Shown: one piece after another, positions 27,175 through 34,564 of the stretch
Layout: each line of letters starts with the position of its first letter
Position numbering within the stretch: position 1 is the first letter of the stretch
Source of the DNA: Aquimarina latercula DSM 2041
Lineage (GTDB): Bacteria; Bacteroidota; Bacteroidia; Flavobacteriales; Flavobacteriaceae
Reading direction: 5' to 3'
DNA length: 64,000 nucleotides
Assembly (NCBI RefSeq): GCF_000430645.1
Contig: NZ_KE387186.1
Coordinates: forward strand, 1 to 64,000
The notes under the pieces: generated by a model
Databases searched by the model: none
Told to the model about the DNA's origin: nothing
What the model saw: only the letters and a program-made list of their open reading frames with translations
Position numbers and translations under genes: made by a program

Positions 27175-27531
27175 ATGAGAAATAAACTACTTACCCTACT
27201 GTTTTTAATTGCTTGTATCTCTGGTAATGCCAGTGATGATTATTTAGTAAGCAATAGATTGGAAACTATTAACGATACTACATTTTCTTTTAAACTCGAA
27301 TCTACGACAGTCCAACGGTCCATTACGATTATATCCGATGTAAGAGAACCTATGTTAATCAAGGTGATAGATGATTCTGGTTTTATTAGAATTCAGAAAA
27401 AGCTTCATGTAGATAGAGAAGTTGATATCTCTGGTTTATTAGAAGGTACCTATGTGATTAGAATATATGTAGGAAATCATACTGCAGTAAAAAGATTCTA
27501 TAAAGGACAAGATGATGTTGACATAAAGTAA
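27175..27531 (+). CDS. Small secreted protein resembling a lone sorting-type domain
   Basis: 118 residues with a signal peptide (MRNKLLTLLFLIACISGNAS). The mature part is a single beta-sandwich-like domain of about 95 residues: MLIKVIDDSGFIRIQKKL and VDISGLLEGTYVIRIYVGNHTAVKRFYKG. The GLLEGTYVIRI pattern and final K-R-F strand resemble the T9SS type A sorting domain or the DUF3244 group, here with no cargo domain. Monocistronic. Function unknown. Confidence 0.6.
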   Translation: MRNKLLTLLFLIACISGNASDDYLVSNRLETINDTTFSFKLESTTVQRSITIISDVREPMLIKVIDDSGFIRIQKKLHVDREVDISGLLEGTYVIRIYVGNHTAVKRFYKGQDDVDIK

Positions 27532-27635
27532 AGCAGCGGCTTTCTCTTTAATAAATAATATTTTTCATAACGTTTCGGTTAATGATGTAATATTTACAAC
27601 CATATAACCGGATATTGATCTTGTATACCTCATCT

Positions 27636-28250
27636 TTATTCTTTTGATGAGATTAGTTTTCCATTTTTATAGAATTCTTTAGTTACTTCTTCAATAGTAG
27701 TGTCCTTTATGACCCAAGTACCGTCTTTTTTATCCTTTTTATATTGTCCTTTAACCTGAATACCTGACATATTATCTTCACTAGAATAAGAACCACATTT
27801 CAACCCATTTTTATAGTTGATATTTTCGTGTGTGTCATTTTCACTATGTTCCCAATAGCCATGTTTTTTACCTTTCTTATAAAACCCTTTTTTTGAAAAA
27901 GTATGGTTGTCGGATTCAAAATAGTAACCTTCCAAAACATTATCCTTGTAATTTGCTACAAAACTTAATTTTAGCCCTCCAAATAAATTACGATAAGTGA
28001 TCCATTCTCCTGTTTTTTCACCCTTATCAAAGCGTTTTATTTCAATTGTAATGATGTCTCCTTTTTTACTTCTAGTGGTAATACTAAAATTACCATCCAT
28101 CTTATTGGTATTTCCATTCTTAGTAAACTCCTCATATTCATAACCCGCTAGTTCCATATACTCATAACCTTTAAAGTTCTGAGAAAAGACCAGTAGGTTA
28201 TTTAAAACAAAAACTACTAAGACAATATTTTTTATAAATCTATCCTCCAT
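27636..28250 (-). CDS. Secreted MORN-repeat protein, candidate immunity partner
   Basis: 204 residues with an N-terminal hydrophobic signal (FIKNIVLVVFVLNNLLVFSQ). The body has MORN-type repeats of the form G-x-Y-x-x-G-K-K-x-G-x-W: KKGFYKKGKKHGYWEHSE, INYKNGLKCGSYSSED, VKGQYKKDKKDGTWVIKD, EFYKNGKLI. This group is often labelled YwqK-like. Its ATG lies inside the end of the metzincin gene 28240-29274 (11-bp overlap), so the two are translationally coupled. A periplasmic partner made together with a protease gene could be its immunity protein; that is inference. Confidence 0.6.
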   Translation of the reverse strand: MEDRFIKNIVLVVFVLNNLLVFSQNFKGYEYMELAGYEYEEFTKNGNTNKMDGNFSITTRSKKGDIITIEIKRFDKGEKTGEWITYRNLFGGLKLSFVANYKDNVLEGYYFESDNHTFSKKGFYKKGKKHGYWEHSENDTHENINYKNGLKCGSYSSEDNMSGIQVKGQYKKDKKDGTWVIKDTTIEEVTKEFYKNGKLISSKE

Positions 28251-29274
28251 GATACTGTTTTACTTCATTAGTCATAATATCCCATTGCCATTTCCAAAAA
28301 CTAATTCCCTCTGAATTAGGATTATGAATAGTTTCTCCCCCTGGGACATCATAACCATTATAATCCATTACATTTTCTGTTGTAGCTTTATTAAATGGGT
28401 GTTTAGGAATAAACGTTAATCTTGAAGCTTTTTCGCTTTCTAGCTCTTTGATATAATTGTTTTTTCTTTCCCTCACATCTTTTAATGTTTTAGTACTTCC
28501 TTTAACAGGCGTGCTATCTGGATAAGTTTTATATTTCTCAAGATACGTTTTTTGCTTTAACAATGTTTTCTCAATCGTCTCCAATCGTTTTGTGTTTTCT
28601 TCTTTAGTAGCCCAAGTATGATCCAATCCTAATGTATGTCCTAATTCGTGAGCAAATGAGTTAACATTTTCACTTCCTACAGAGCCGGGAGTCATTAAAA
28701 TATAATTTAATTCAGTTGGGTATAATTTTGCGTGTCCTTCTCTTCCATCCTTTTGCTGAAATGCACTTAAAAAGAATATGACACCTCCGTATTCTCCATT
28801 ATTTTGCACATATTCTTTGTATAACTCTCTATCAAAACCATTGTTATATCTAGGGATACCTTTAACTCCATTTGTTACCAATGCCTCAAGTACTCCTTTA
28901 TTTTCATAAGATTCTACATCGATAATCATTTCTTCTAATCCATCATTTTCAGCCTTTATTAATGATTGATTGAAATATTTAGTATTGAACTTCTGAATCG
29001 TACTCTTAACCCATCCATTCGGCATTTGACCAAATGTTCTTTTATTGTAAGTGTTACCAGGTTCATTGCTCATAACTTTTATAAATTTAATCTTTACTGT
29101 GTTAACCTCATCATTTTTTACAACAATGATTTCACCTACAGGATTATCATTCTTATCCAATAGCTCAATACTTGTATCTTGACTTAATGGATTTTCACAA
29201 ATAACTTTTACCTCAACTCTAGTAACTTTTGAAACATCTAGTTTAAAGTTTAGGATAACATTATCTTGATACAT
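28240..29274 (-). CDS. Metzincin-like zinc protease, N-terminally truncated paralogue
   Basis: About 344 residues from ATG at 29274; an in-frame TTG at 29292 is also possible. The active site SFAHELGHTLGLDHTW (HExxHxxGxxH) and Met-turn ENVMDYNGYD are intact. Residues following the start (NVILNFKL, VICENPLSQD, IELLDKNDNPVGEIIVVKNDEV) match residues 88 onwards of the paralogue at 30789-32129, so about 80 N-terminal residues present there are missing here. The homology stops near 29275, where sequence belonging to the Rep gene begins. Without its N-terminus and own upstream gene it may be untranslated or undeliverable, yet the frame is intact. Confidence 0.7.
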   Translation of the reverse strand: MYQDNVILNFKLDVSKVTRVEVKVICENPLSQDTSIELLDKNDNPVGEIIVVKNDEVNTVKIKFIKVMSNEPGNTYNKRTFGQMPNGWVKSTIQKFNTKYFNQSLIKAENDGLEEMIIDVESYENKGVLEALVTNGVKGIPRYNNGFDRELYKEYVQNNGEYGGVIFFLSAFQQKDGREGHAKLYPTELNYILMTPGSVGSENVNSFAHELGHTLGLDHTWATKEENTKRLETIEKTLLKQKTYLEKYKTYPDSTPVKGSTKTLKDVRERKNNYIKELESEKASRLTFIPKHPFNKATTENVMDYNGYDVPGGETIHNPNSEGISFWKWQWDIMTNEVKQYHGG

Positions 29275-29369
29275 TAGCAGAAAGTAGGACAAACAAAACG
29301 GGACAGAATAGCATTATTGTTAATGGAGAAGGTTCTGACCTCAACAAAAAAGAGGCGTTAAAAGGCAGA

Positions 29370-30284
29370 GTGAAACGAAAAACCATCACGCAAATAATGA
29401 TGTTACGCTTAATAGAGGTGGCTCAGGAAAATGGAGAGCCAGAATTGGAGAAATCTTATTGGAACACTTACTATTGTCAACAAAACATTATTACAGCGGA
29501 CGGGAGATTATACGGCAAGTATTGTAAAAATCGCTTTTGTACTTTGTGTTGTAGTATTCGAAAGGCTGAGATGATCAATAAATATTATCCAGTAATGAGA
29601 GAATGGAAAGAACCATATTTTCTAACTCTAACGGTGAAATCATGTAACGCATATAATTTGCCTAGATATATAAAAAAGTTTACACAAGGTTTTCAAAGAA
29701 TAACGGGTAAACATAGGAAAAGATTTAGTAGGGGAGACGGAAAAAAATTAATAGGAGTACGCTCCTTAGAATGCAATTTCAATCCCAAAAAGAAAACATA
29801 TAATCCGCACTTCCATATAATCACTAAGGACAAATATACTGCTGAGGTTTTGTTGGAGGAATGGCTGCAATTATGGACACCAAAATATGCTAATAGAAAA
29901 GGGCAGAATATTCAGAAAGTTACTGATTTAGAGAACGGATTAGTTGAAATTATAAAATACGGTAGTAAAATATTTACAGAACCGGATTTAAAGAAAAGAA
30001 AGAAAGAATCCAGTACCGCACAAATCTATATCAAAGCTTTAGATACAATACTAACCGCAATGAAAGGTAAGCGTATTTTTGATCGATTTGGTTTTAGCTC
30101 GACCAAGAAAACAATAAAGCAAAAATTCTCTGCCAAGTTGCTTAGTAACTACAGTGAATGGGAGTATAACCCAAAGACTTCTGATTGGGAAAATAAGGCT
30201 ACAGGAGAGCTTTTAAGCGGGTATGAGATGCCATCACATTTATCAGCTCTGCTGACGAATAATATTAATAATTCAATTAGCTAA
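29370..30284 (+). CDS. Rolling-circle Rep (HUH) protein, probably 5'-truncated
   Basis: 304 residues from a GTG. Features: a CxxxxCxxCC cluster (YCKNRFCTLCC, residues 52-61), PYFLTLTVK, the HUH metal motif NPHFHII (His147/His149), and LVEIIKYGSK with the KY of the catalytic tyrosine motif (Tyr197). This is the layout of Rep_1-type initiators of small rolling-circle plasmids and integrated elements. The frame is open upstream without an ATG to about 29259 and encodes plausible continuing protein, which suggests the true start was lost at the junction near 29280. It lies head-to-head with the truncated protease and in the opposite direction to all its near neighbours. Confidence 0.8.
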   Translation: MKRKTITQIMMLRLIEVAQENGEPELEKSYWNTYYCQQNIITADGRLYGKYCKNRFCTLCCSIRKAEMINKYYPVMREWKEPYFLTLTVKSCNAYNLPRYIKKFTQGFQRITGKHRKRFSRGDGKKLIGVRSLECNFNPKKKTYNPHFHIITKDKYTAEVLLEEWLQLWTPKYANRKGQNIQKVTDLENGLVEIIKYGSKIFTEPDLKKRKKESSTAQIYIKALDTILTAMKGKRIFDRFGFSSTKKTIKQKFSAKLLSNYSEWEYNPKTSDWENKATGELLSGYEMPSHLSALLTNNINNSIS

Positions 30285-30327
30285 AATTTATTACAACGCT
30301 GCTGGTTGGTTTAAGGTGTCTATAAAT

Positions 30328-30780
30328 TTATCTTGTACAGGCTCTTATAGCTTCATAGAAGGTTCTATATTGATCGTATTTCACTAAGTCACCATTTTTA
30401 TCTAGTTCAACTGTTTTGTTTTTTAAGAAATCAACAAAAGAAATTCTTTTTATCGCATAATCACGGAACACAAATTCAAGATTACTACTTTCGTTGATCA
30501 TATTTTTATCATATCTGAAGGAAAAATCTCCATCGAAATTCCCGTACGAATTAACACAAACAGAATCATTAATATTTAATTTAATAGCTACTAAATCCGT
30601 TGTTGTAGAATCATTATGAATCACCTTGCCATAAATGAAATCATTTCCAATAGGTTTGTAACTATCCTCAATTTTTATTACTTCCTCAGCTTCTATTATA
30701 GGCGGTGGATCGATTGTAGTTTTTGTTTTGCACGAGTTTAGTAATAAGAACGTTATGAATAAATAAAATAATGTTTTCAT
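30328..30780 (-). CDS. Small lipoprotein, candidate immunity partner of the metzincin
   Basis: 150 residues. The signal sequence ends in LLLNSCKTKT, a lipobox with Cys at about 17. The mature region has a carboxypeptidase-regulatory-like beta pattern (FIYGKVIHNDSTTTDLVAIKLNI, SYGNFDGDFSF) and a short C-terminal helix. It starts 8 bp after the stop of the full-length protease gene and probably forms the third gene of the TssD-protease-lipoprotein operon. Lipoprotein location and position suggest protection of the periplasm from the protease. No family was recognised with certainty. Confidence 0.55.
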   Translation of the reverse strand: MKTLFYLFITFLLLNSCKTKTTIDPPPIIEAEEVIKIEDSYKPIGNDFIYGKVIHNDSTTTDLVAIKLNINDSVCVNSYGNFDGDFSFRYDKNMINESSNLEFVFRDYAIKRISFVDFLKNKTVELDKNGDLVKYDQYRTFYEAIRACTR

Positions 30781-30788
30781 ATCTGATT

Positions 30789-32129
30789 CTAGTTATAATA
30801 TTTTATTACTTCCTTCTGCATAATCTTCCATTGCCAATGGAAAAAATCTTTATGGTTATTTTCGTAATCCATAAGATTAGTAGTTTTTGACTGTTCGAAT
30901 TTAAATCTATTGTTTTCTTCCACTTTTTTATAATCTCGAATGTTATTGTCAATTTTAGTCATTCTATTATTTAGCTTTTCAATATTATCACTCACTTGTG
31001 TTTGATTATATCTCGAATCATTTAAATATCCACTATTCTTATCTAATTGATCTTGATAAAACTGTTTACTATTATTCATCCTAGTTACATAATCTGAACT
31101 TTCTACAAATGTATGTTGTAAACCTAATGCGTGACCTATTTCATGTGATAGATCAGTTTCTAATGCTGAACTTAGGTATAAATAAACAAATTGATCATTT
31201 AACGGTAAACTTTGCGCATCTCCTGCTTTACTATCTACGTGTTCTACTCCTAAATAAAAAACGACTAAACCTTTAAAATTATCACCTAAATTACATCTTT
31301 CCTTTAATTCGTCTCTACCTTTACTATTTATTTTAGTTCTATTAGAATTAAACATCTCATCCGGTAAATCATTTAAATTGATAAACTCCAGATTATCAAA
31401 TTCCTTTTCGATGATATTTGGCTTTATAAGAGCTTGATTTAATGAGTTATTTTCTAAGTGAGTTTCAATATCTGATATACTTCGATTAAATTTTTTCTTC
31501 AAATAATTTAAAGATCTTGTTTCATCACTATTAACTATAACAAATTTGACATCTACATCAAAGACCTCATCATTCTTTACCACAATAATTTCACCAACAG
31601 GACTATCGTTTTTATCCAGTAATTCAATACTTACATCTTGACTTAAAGCATTCTCGCAAATTACTTTAATTTCGGTTCTATCTATCGATGAAACATCTCC
31701 ATCAAAACCTTTTGCTTTCTCTTTTTCCAAAGCTTTCTGTTCTTTTACTAAATCTTTTATTGATACCTCATCAGGATCAAATTTTATACCGTCTATGGTT
31801 GGTAACTTAATCACATCATCCTTTCGGGCTTTTCCTTCAAGAATATCTAACTTTAAATTTAGTATAACTCCCTCTTGATTAGGAAACATACTTAAATACG
31901 GAACAAAGTATTCTTGATTGTTAATTTTAGTTTCTTTATATTCTTTTTTTAGTTCCTCATAATTTTGCGATACTGTTTGATAATTATCTCGCATCCAATC
32001 AAAACCAAACTCACCTTTATAATCTCTTTTGCGTTCGAATTGAACCGAGAATAAAATATCCTCTACAACTTCAACACTTGCGGTTTTAGTAATCCCTGCG
32101 ACTTGTAATTTAAAAGTATTTGTACCCAT
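30789..32129 (-). CDS. Metzincin-like zinc protease, candidate type VI effector
   Basis: 446 residues, no signal peptide. Residues 1-50 form a beta-rich start ending in GEFGFDWMRDNY. Residues 80-200 include VILNLKLDI, a charged linker of about 50 residues and VICENALSQDVSIELLDKNDSPVGEIIVVKNDEV. The catalytic site is DLSHEIGHALGLQHTF (His329, Glu330, His333, His339), with Met-turn TNLMDYENN. Its ATG overlaps the TssD stop (TAATG), so it is translationally coupled to an Hcp-type tube protein. Lack of a signal peptide plus this coupling points to delivery by a type VI system. Substrate unknown. Confidence 0.75.
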   Translation of the reverse strand: MGTNTFKLQVAGITKTASVEVVEDILFSVQFERKRDYKGEFGFDWMRDNYQTVSQNYEELKKEYKETKINNQEYFVPYLSMFPNQEGVILNLKLDILEGKARKDDVIKLPTIDGIKFDPDEVSIKDLVKEQKALEKEKAKGFDGDVSSIDRTEIKVICENALSQDVSIELLDKNDSPVGEIIVVKNDEVFDVDVKFVIVNSDETRSLNYLKKKFNRSISDIETHLENNSLNQALIKPNIIEKEFDNLEFINLNDLPDEMFNSNRTKINSKGRDELKERCNLGDNFKGLVVFYLGVEHVDSKAGDAQSLPLNDQFVYLYLSSALETDLSHEIGHALGLQHTFVESSDYVTRMNNSKQFYQDQLDKNSGYLNDSRYNQTQVSDNIEKLNNRMTKIDNNIRDYKKVEENNRFKFEQSKTTNLMDYENNHKDFFHWQWKIMQKEVIKYYN

Positions 32130-32818
32130 TAGTTTTGCTGCTTAATTACTTCTAACTCTATTTTTTCAAGGTTACTGCCTATTTCATAGTCAGTTAAAGT
32201 ATCGTTAACTAATATATCTCCATTATATTTAAAATCTACCGTTTGGTTATCCAGGTTAATCGTCAATTTCTCACCGATTAAGTTTCTGGAATCAATATTT
32301 AATAGAATGTTTTCACCTACTATCGTTTCCTCAATTCTCTTATTGTTAGTATCTGTAATGTAATATTCTACAATTCTAGGTTCATTGTCAGATGTTTCAC
32401 TATCAGCTACTGGAGCAGTATTAGGATATGTAACCCTCCAATACTCTGAGAACTCCGCAGTACCTTCTTTCATTCCTGCTGAGGTAATATTTAGATTAAT
32501 GGTCATTGGATTCTCACTATCACTAGTAAATTGTTCTACATAATTTACACAACAAGAATCAATAAAATTGAGAGTTCTTCCTTTACCATTTAAAGCTCTT
32601 GGTTCTAAACGGATTTTTAGTTGCTTAGACATAAAAGGATCCGTCATCCATTCTAGTAAATCAGCATCTTTTGTAGCTTCTATAATTAGTGATAAACCTA
32701 AAAATTGAGGTTTAGAAGACGGGTTTCCATTATAATCACTCTCTTGACTAAAAGTATAAGAAAAATCAAGAATGTTTATCTCTTTATCATCAAAGAGCAG
32801 TTTTGCAGTAAAACTCAT
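32129..32818 (-). CDS. TssD (Hcp) type VI tube protein with C-terminal extension
   Basis: 229 residues. Residues 1-135 follow the Bacteroidota TssD pattern: MSFTAKLLFDDKEINILDFSYTF, GNPSSKPQFLGLSLIIEATKDADLLEWM, KGRTLNFIDSCCVNYVEQF, and NPMTINLNITSAGMKEG. A plain TssD ends about here; this one continues for about 95 residues as a second beta-rich domain (EPRIVEYYITDTNNKRIEE to IELEVIKQQN). Extended Hcp proteins commonly carry or dock effectors. No other tss genes lie in the window, so it is an orphan tube/effector-carrier cassette. A TATATTTG -7 element lies at 32842-32849. Confidence 0.8.
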   Translation of the reverse strand: MSFTAKLLFDDKEINILDFSYTFSQESDYNGNPSSKPQFLGLSLIIEATKDADLLEWMTDPFMSKQLKIRLEPRALNGKGRTLNFIDSCCVNYVEQFTSDSENPMTINLNITSAGMKEGTAEFSEYWRVTYPNTAPVADSETSDNEPRIVEYYITDTNNKRIEETIVGENILLNIDSRNLIGEKLTINLDNQTVDFKYNGDILVNDTLTDYEIGSNLEKIELEVIKQQN

Positions 32819-32841
32819 ATATGCCTATGTATAAAAAAGTA

Positions 32842-32849
32842 CAAATATA
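32842..32849 (-). promoter_or_regulatory. -7 element upstream of the TssD gene
   Basis: On the minus strand TATATTTG matches TAnnTTTG exactly, 24 bases before the ATG at 32818. No clear TTTG at -33 was found, so the promoter call rests on the -7 element alone. Confidence 0.35.
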
Positions 32850-32998
32850 AAAGTATATCTATGATGTATGTATACGGTAAAACCTTTTATTTATTGTTTT
32901 TAGGAATGAGAATTTTGTGAATTTATAATGGGGAAAAAATAGTCTATTTGAAATATTTTCTTATTTTCGTTTCAAGATAAAAGGATTCAGGAAAACAA

Positions 32999-33074
32999 CT
33001 ATATACTTTATACAGAAGGTGTATGGTGCTTTTTGTTGCTATACTTGTTGGTTGTGCAACATTTTTAAGCTAAA
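32999..33074 (+). repeat. Cassette-spacer repeat, short copy A
   Basis: CTATATAC (32999), TACTTGT (33042-33048), GTTGTGCAAC (33051-33060) and TTTAAGCTAAA (33064-33074) occur in the same order as in the copy at 34351-34547, but with the middle deleted. It ends 8 bases before the ATG of the Mrr-ImmA gene. It may be the 3' end of a spacer belonging to a cassette that lay upstream. Confidence 0.4.
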
Positions 33075-33082
33075 TAAAATCA

Positions 33083-34333
33083 ATGAATACTACCGAGAAA
33101 GGAGACATTTTAGAAAATAAAGCGGTTAGGGTAATCGAAAAAATTCTGAATGACGGACTTATCGGAATAATGAAAGAATACGCAAGAGTTTTCTCTAAAA
33201 AGAAGTATCCATCAAATTTAAGAGGATCAGGAGATGTAGAGTTTGATTTAACAATTGAGATTTGGCCTCCAGATGCAGACCAATACTCAATGATTTACTT
33301 CATAGAATGTAAAAACTACAATCATCGAGTTCCAATAAATGAAGTGAAAAAATTCTACGCGGATATTGAAGAAACGAGTGGAATAAACGCCAAAGCTATT
33401 ATTATATCTAGTTCACCTTTACAAAAAGGTGCATTTGATTATGCAACAGCGAAAGGAATGATGGTTATTGAAGGGGAATCCGTAGACAACTTTAAGATTA
33501 TACTCTACAAAAGAAACAATGAAGAGAATAATATAATTCCAATAGTTGAAAACACTATGAATAATGAATTTCTTGACGAAGGAGTTATTTCATTGGCTAA
33601 AGTTGTTGACAAACAGTTATTGAGTTGTTTAGTTAAACAGGAAACCGAAATAAGCTATGGAATTGATTTACTATCAAAGGAAGATATTAACGCAATCACC
33701 ATAAATGAGCTTGATAATTTTGATGTGTCATATTTGATTAAAGGTTATGGTTTAAGTGTAGATGATTTGAGCAAATATTTAAAAGCCGAATATGACATTG
33801 TAATCGAATATTTTAACCCTGAAGAAAACAAGTATTTAGGCACTTGCGATATTGATAAAAAAATTATTGGAGTGAGTAAAAAACTTATAAACACACCAAG
33901 AGAGCTCTTTATAATTGCTCACGAATTTGGACATTTTTTATTACATCAAAAACTTCGAATCAATCAAGAATTAATGAATTCATTTTCTGACTCGAAATAT
34001 GACTTTACAATCGGAAAGAATCGTCTTGAAAATCCTAGGCATTGGGTTGAGTGGCAAGCAAACTATTTTTCAGCATCATTGTTATTGCCTAAATCATCAA
34101 TAATTGCAAAAGTTTGGCAATATCAAGGTCTAAAACAAAATTTAGATTTTGATGATATATATTCAAACCAAAAGAAGTTTAGGAAAATTATCGAGAGGTT
34201 AGCAAATCATTTTAGCGTTTCAAAAACAAGTATAATGTACCGATTAAAAGAGTTGAATATGATAACCGACAACACAAGTACAAAAAGTATCGGAGAGTTA
34301 ATAAACCAATGGAAATCCGAATACTTTGCGTAA
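33083..34333 (+). CDS. Mrr-like nuclease fused to ImmA/IrrE metallopeptidase
   Basis: 416 residues. Residues about 1-135 form an Mrr-type restriction-endonuclease fold: Asp55 in VEFDLTIEI, then Glu75-Cys-Lys77 in IYFIECKNYN (the D...ExK site) and KAIIISSSPLQKGAFDYATAKGMMVI. Residues about 235-345 are an ImmA/IrrE (M78) peptidase with His280-Glu281-His284 in FIIAHEFGHFLLHQ, followed by a helical DNA-binding-like end (FSVSKTSIMYRLKELNMI). It pairs DNA cleavage with a protease that in phage and ICE systems cleaves ImmR-type repressors. It is a single-gene unit flanked by spacer repeats. A defence role is inferred. Confidence 0.8.
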   Translation: MNTTEKGDILENKAVRVIEKILNDGLIGIMKEYARVFSKKKYPSNLRGSGDVEFDLTIEIWPPDADQYSMIYFIECKNYNHRVPINEVKKFYADIEETSGINAKAIIISSSPLQKGAFDYATAKGMMVIEGESVDNFKIILYKRNNEENNIIPIVENTMNNEFLDEGVISLAKVVDKQLLSCLVKQETEISYGIDLLSKEDINAITINELDNFDVSYLIKGYGLSVDDLSKYLKAEYDIVIEYFNPEENKYLGTCDIDKKIIGVSKKLINTPRELFIIAHEFGHFLLHQKLRINQELMNSFSDSKYDFTIGKNRLENPRHWVEWQANYFSASLLLPKSSIIAKVWQYQGLKQNLDFDDIYSNQKKFRKIIERLANHFSVSKTSIMYRLKELNMITDNTSTKSIGELINQWKSEYFA

Positions 34334-34350
34334 AAAAGAGTTACAGAACA

Positions 34351-34547
34351 CTATATATAGCAAATAAGGCTATTAGTCTTTAACCAAAAAGTTATTATCA
34401 ATTAGCGAAGTGACCAAATCTTTTGATTAGGTATGAAAAAAGAAAATTAAAACAAAATACAAAAGATATGGCTTGTGGCTAAACCGAAAATAATCACTTG
34501 TTTTCTACCCTACTTGTCATAATATTAAACGTTAGGTTTAAGCTAAA
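34351..34547 (+). repeat. Cassette-spacer repeat, copy B
   Basis: It begins 17 bases after the Mrr-ImmA stop with CTATATATAGC, then AACCAAAA, CCAAATCTTTTGATT, TACTTGT (34511), AACGTTAGGT (34528-34537) and TTTAAGCTAAA (34537-34547). Copy C (38647-38827) has the same blocks in the same order and at nearly the same spacing. GTTAGGT fits the integron attC core GTTRRRY, but a full attC structure was not established. Confidence 0.5.
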
Positions 34548-34564
34548 AACTTTATAAAGATAAA

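Noticed and set aside
34351..34547. Calling the spacer a true integron attC site
   Set aside because: Only the GTTRRRY core and the overall repetition are visible. The matching RYYYAAC core and the folded structure were not established, and no integrase is in the window.
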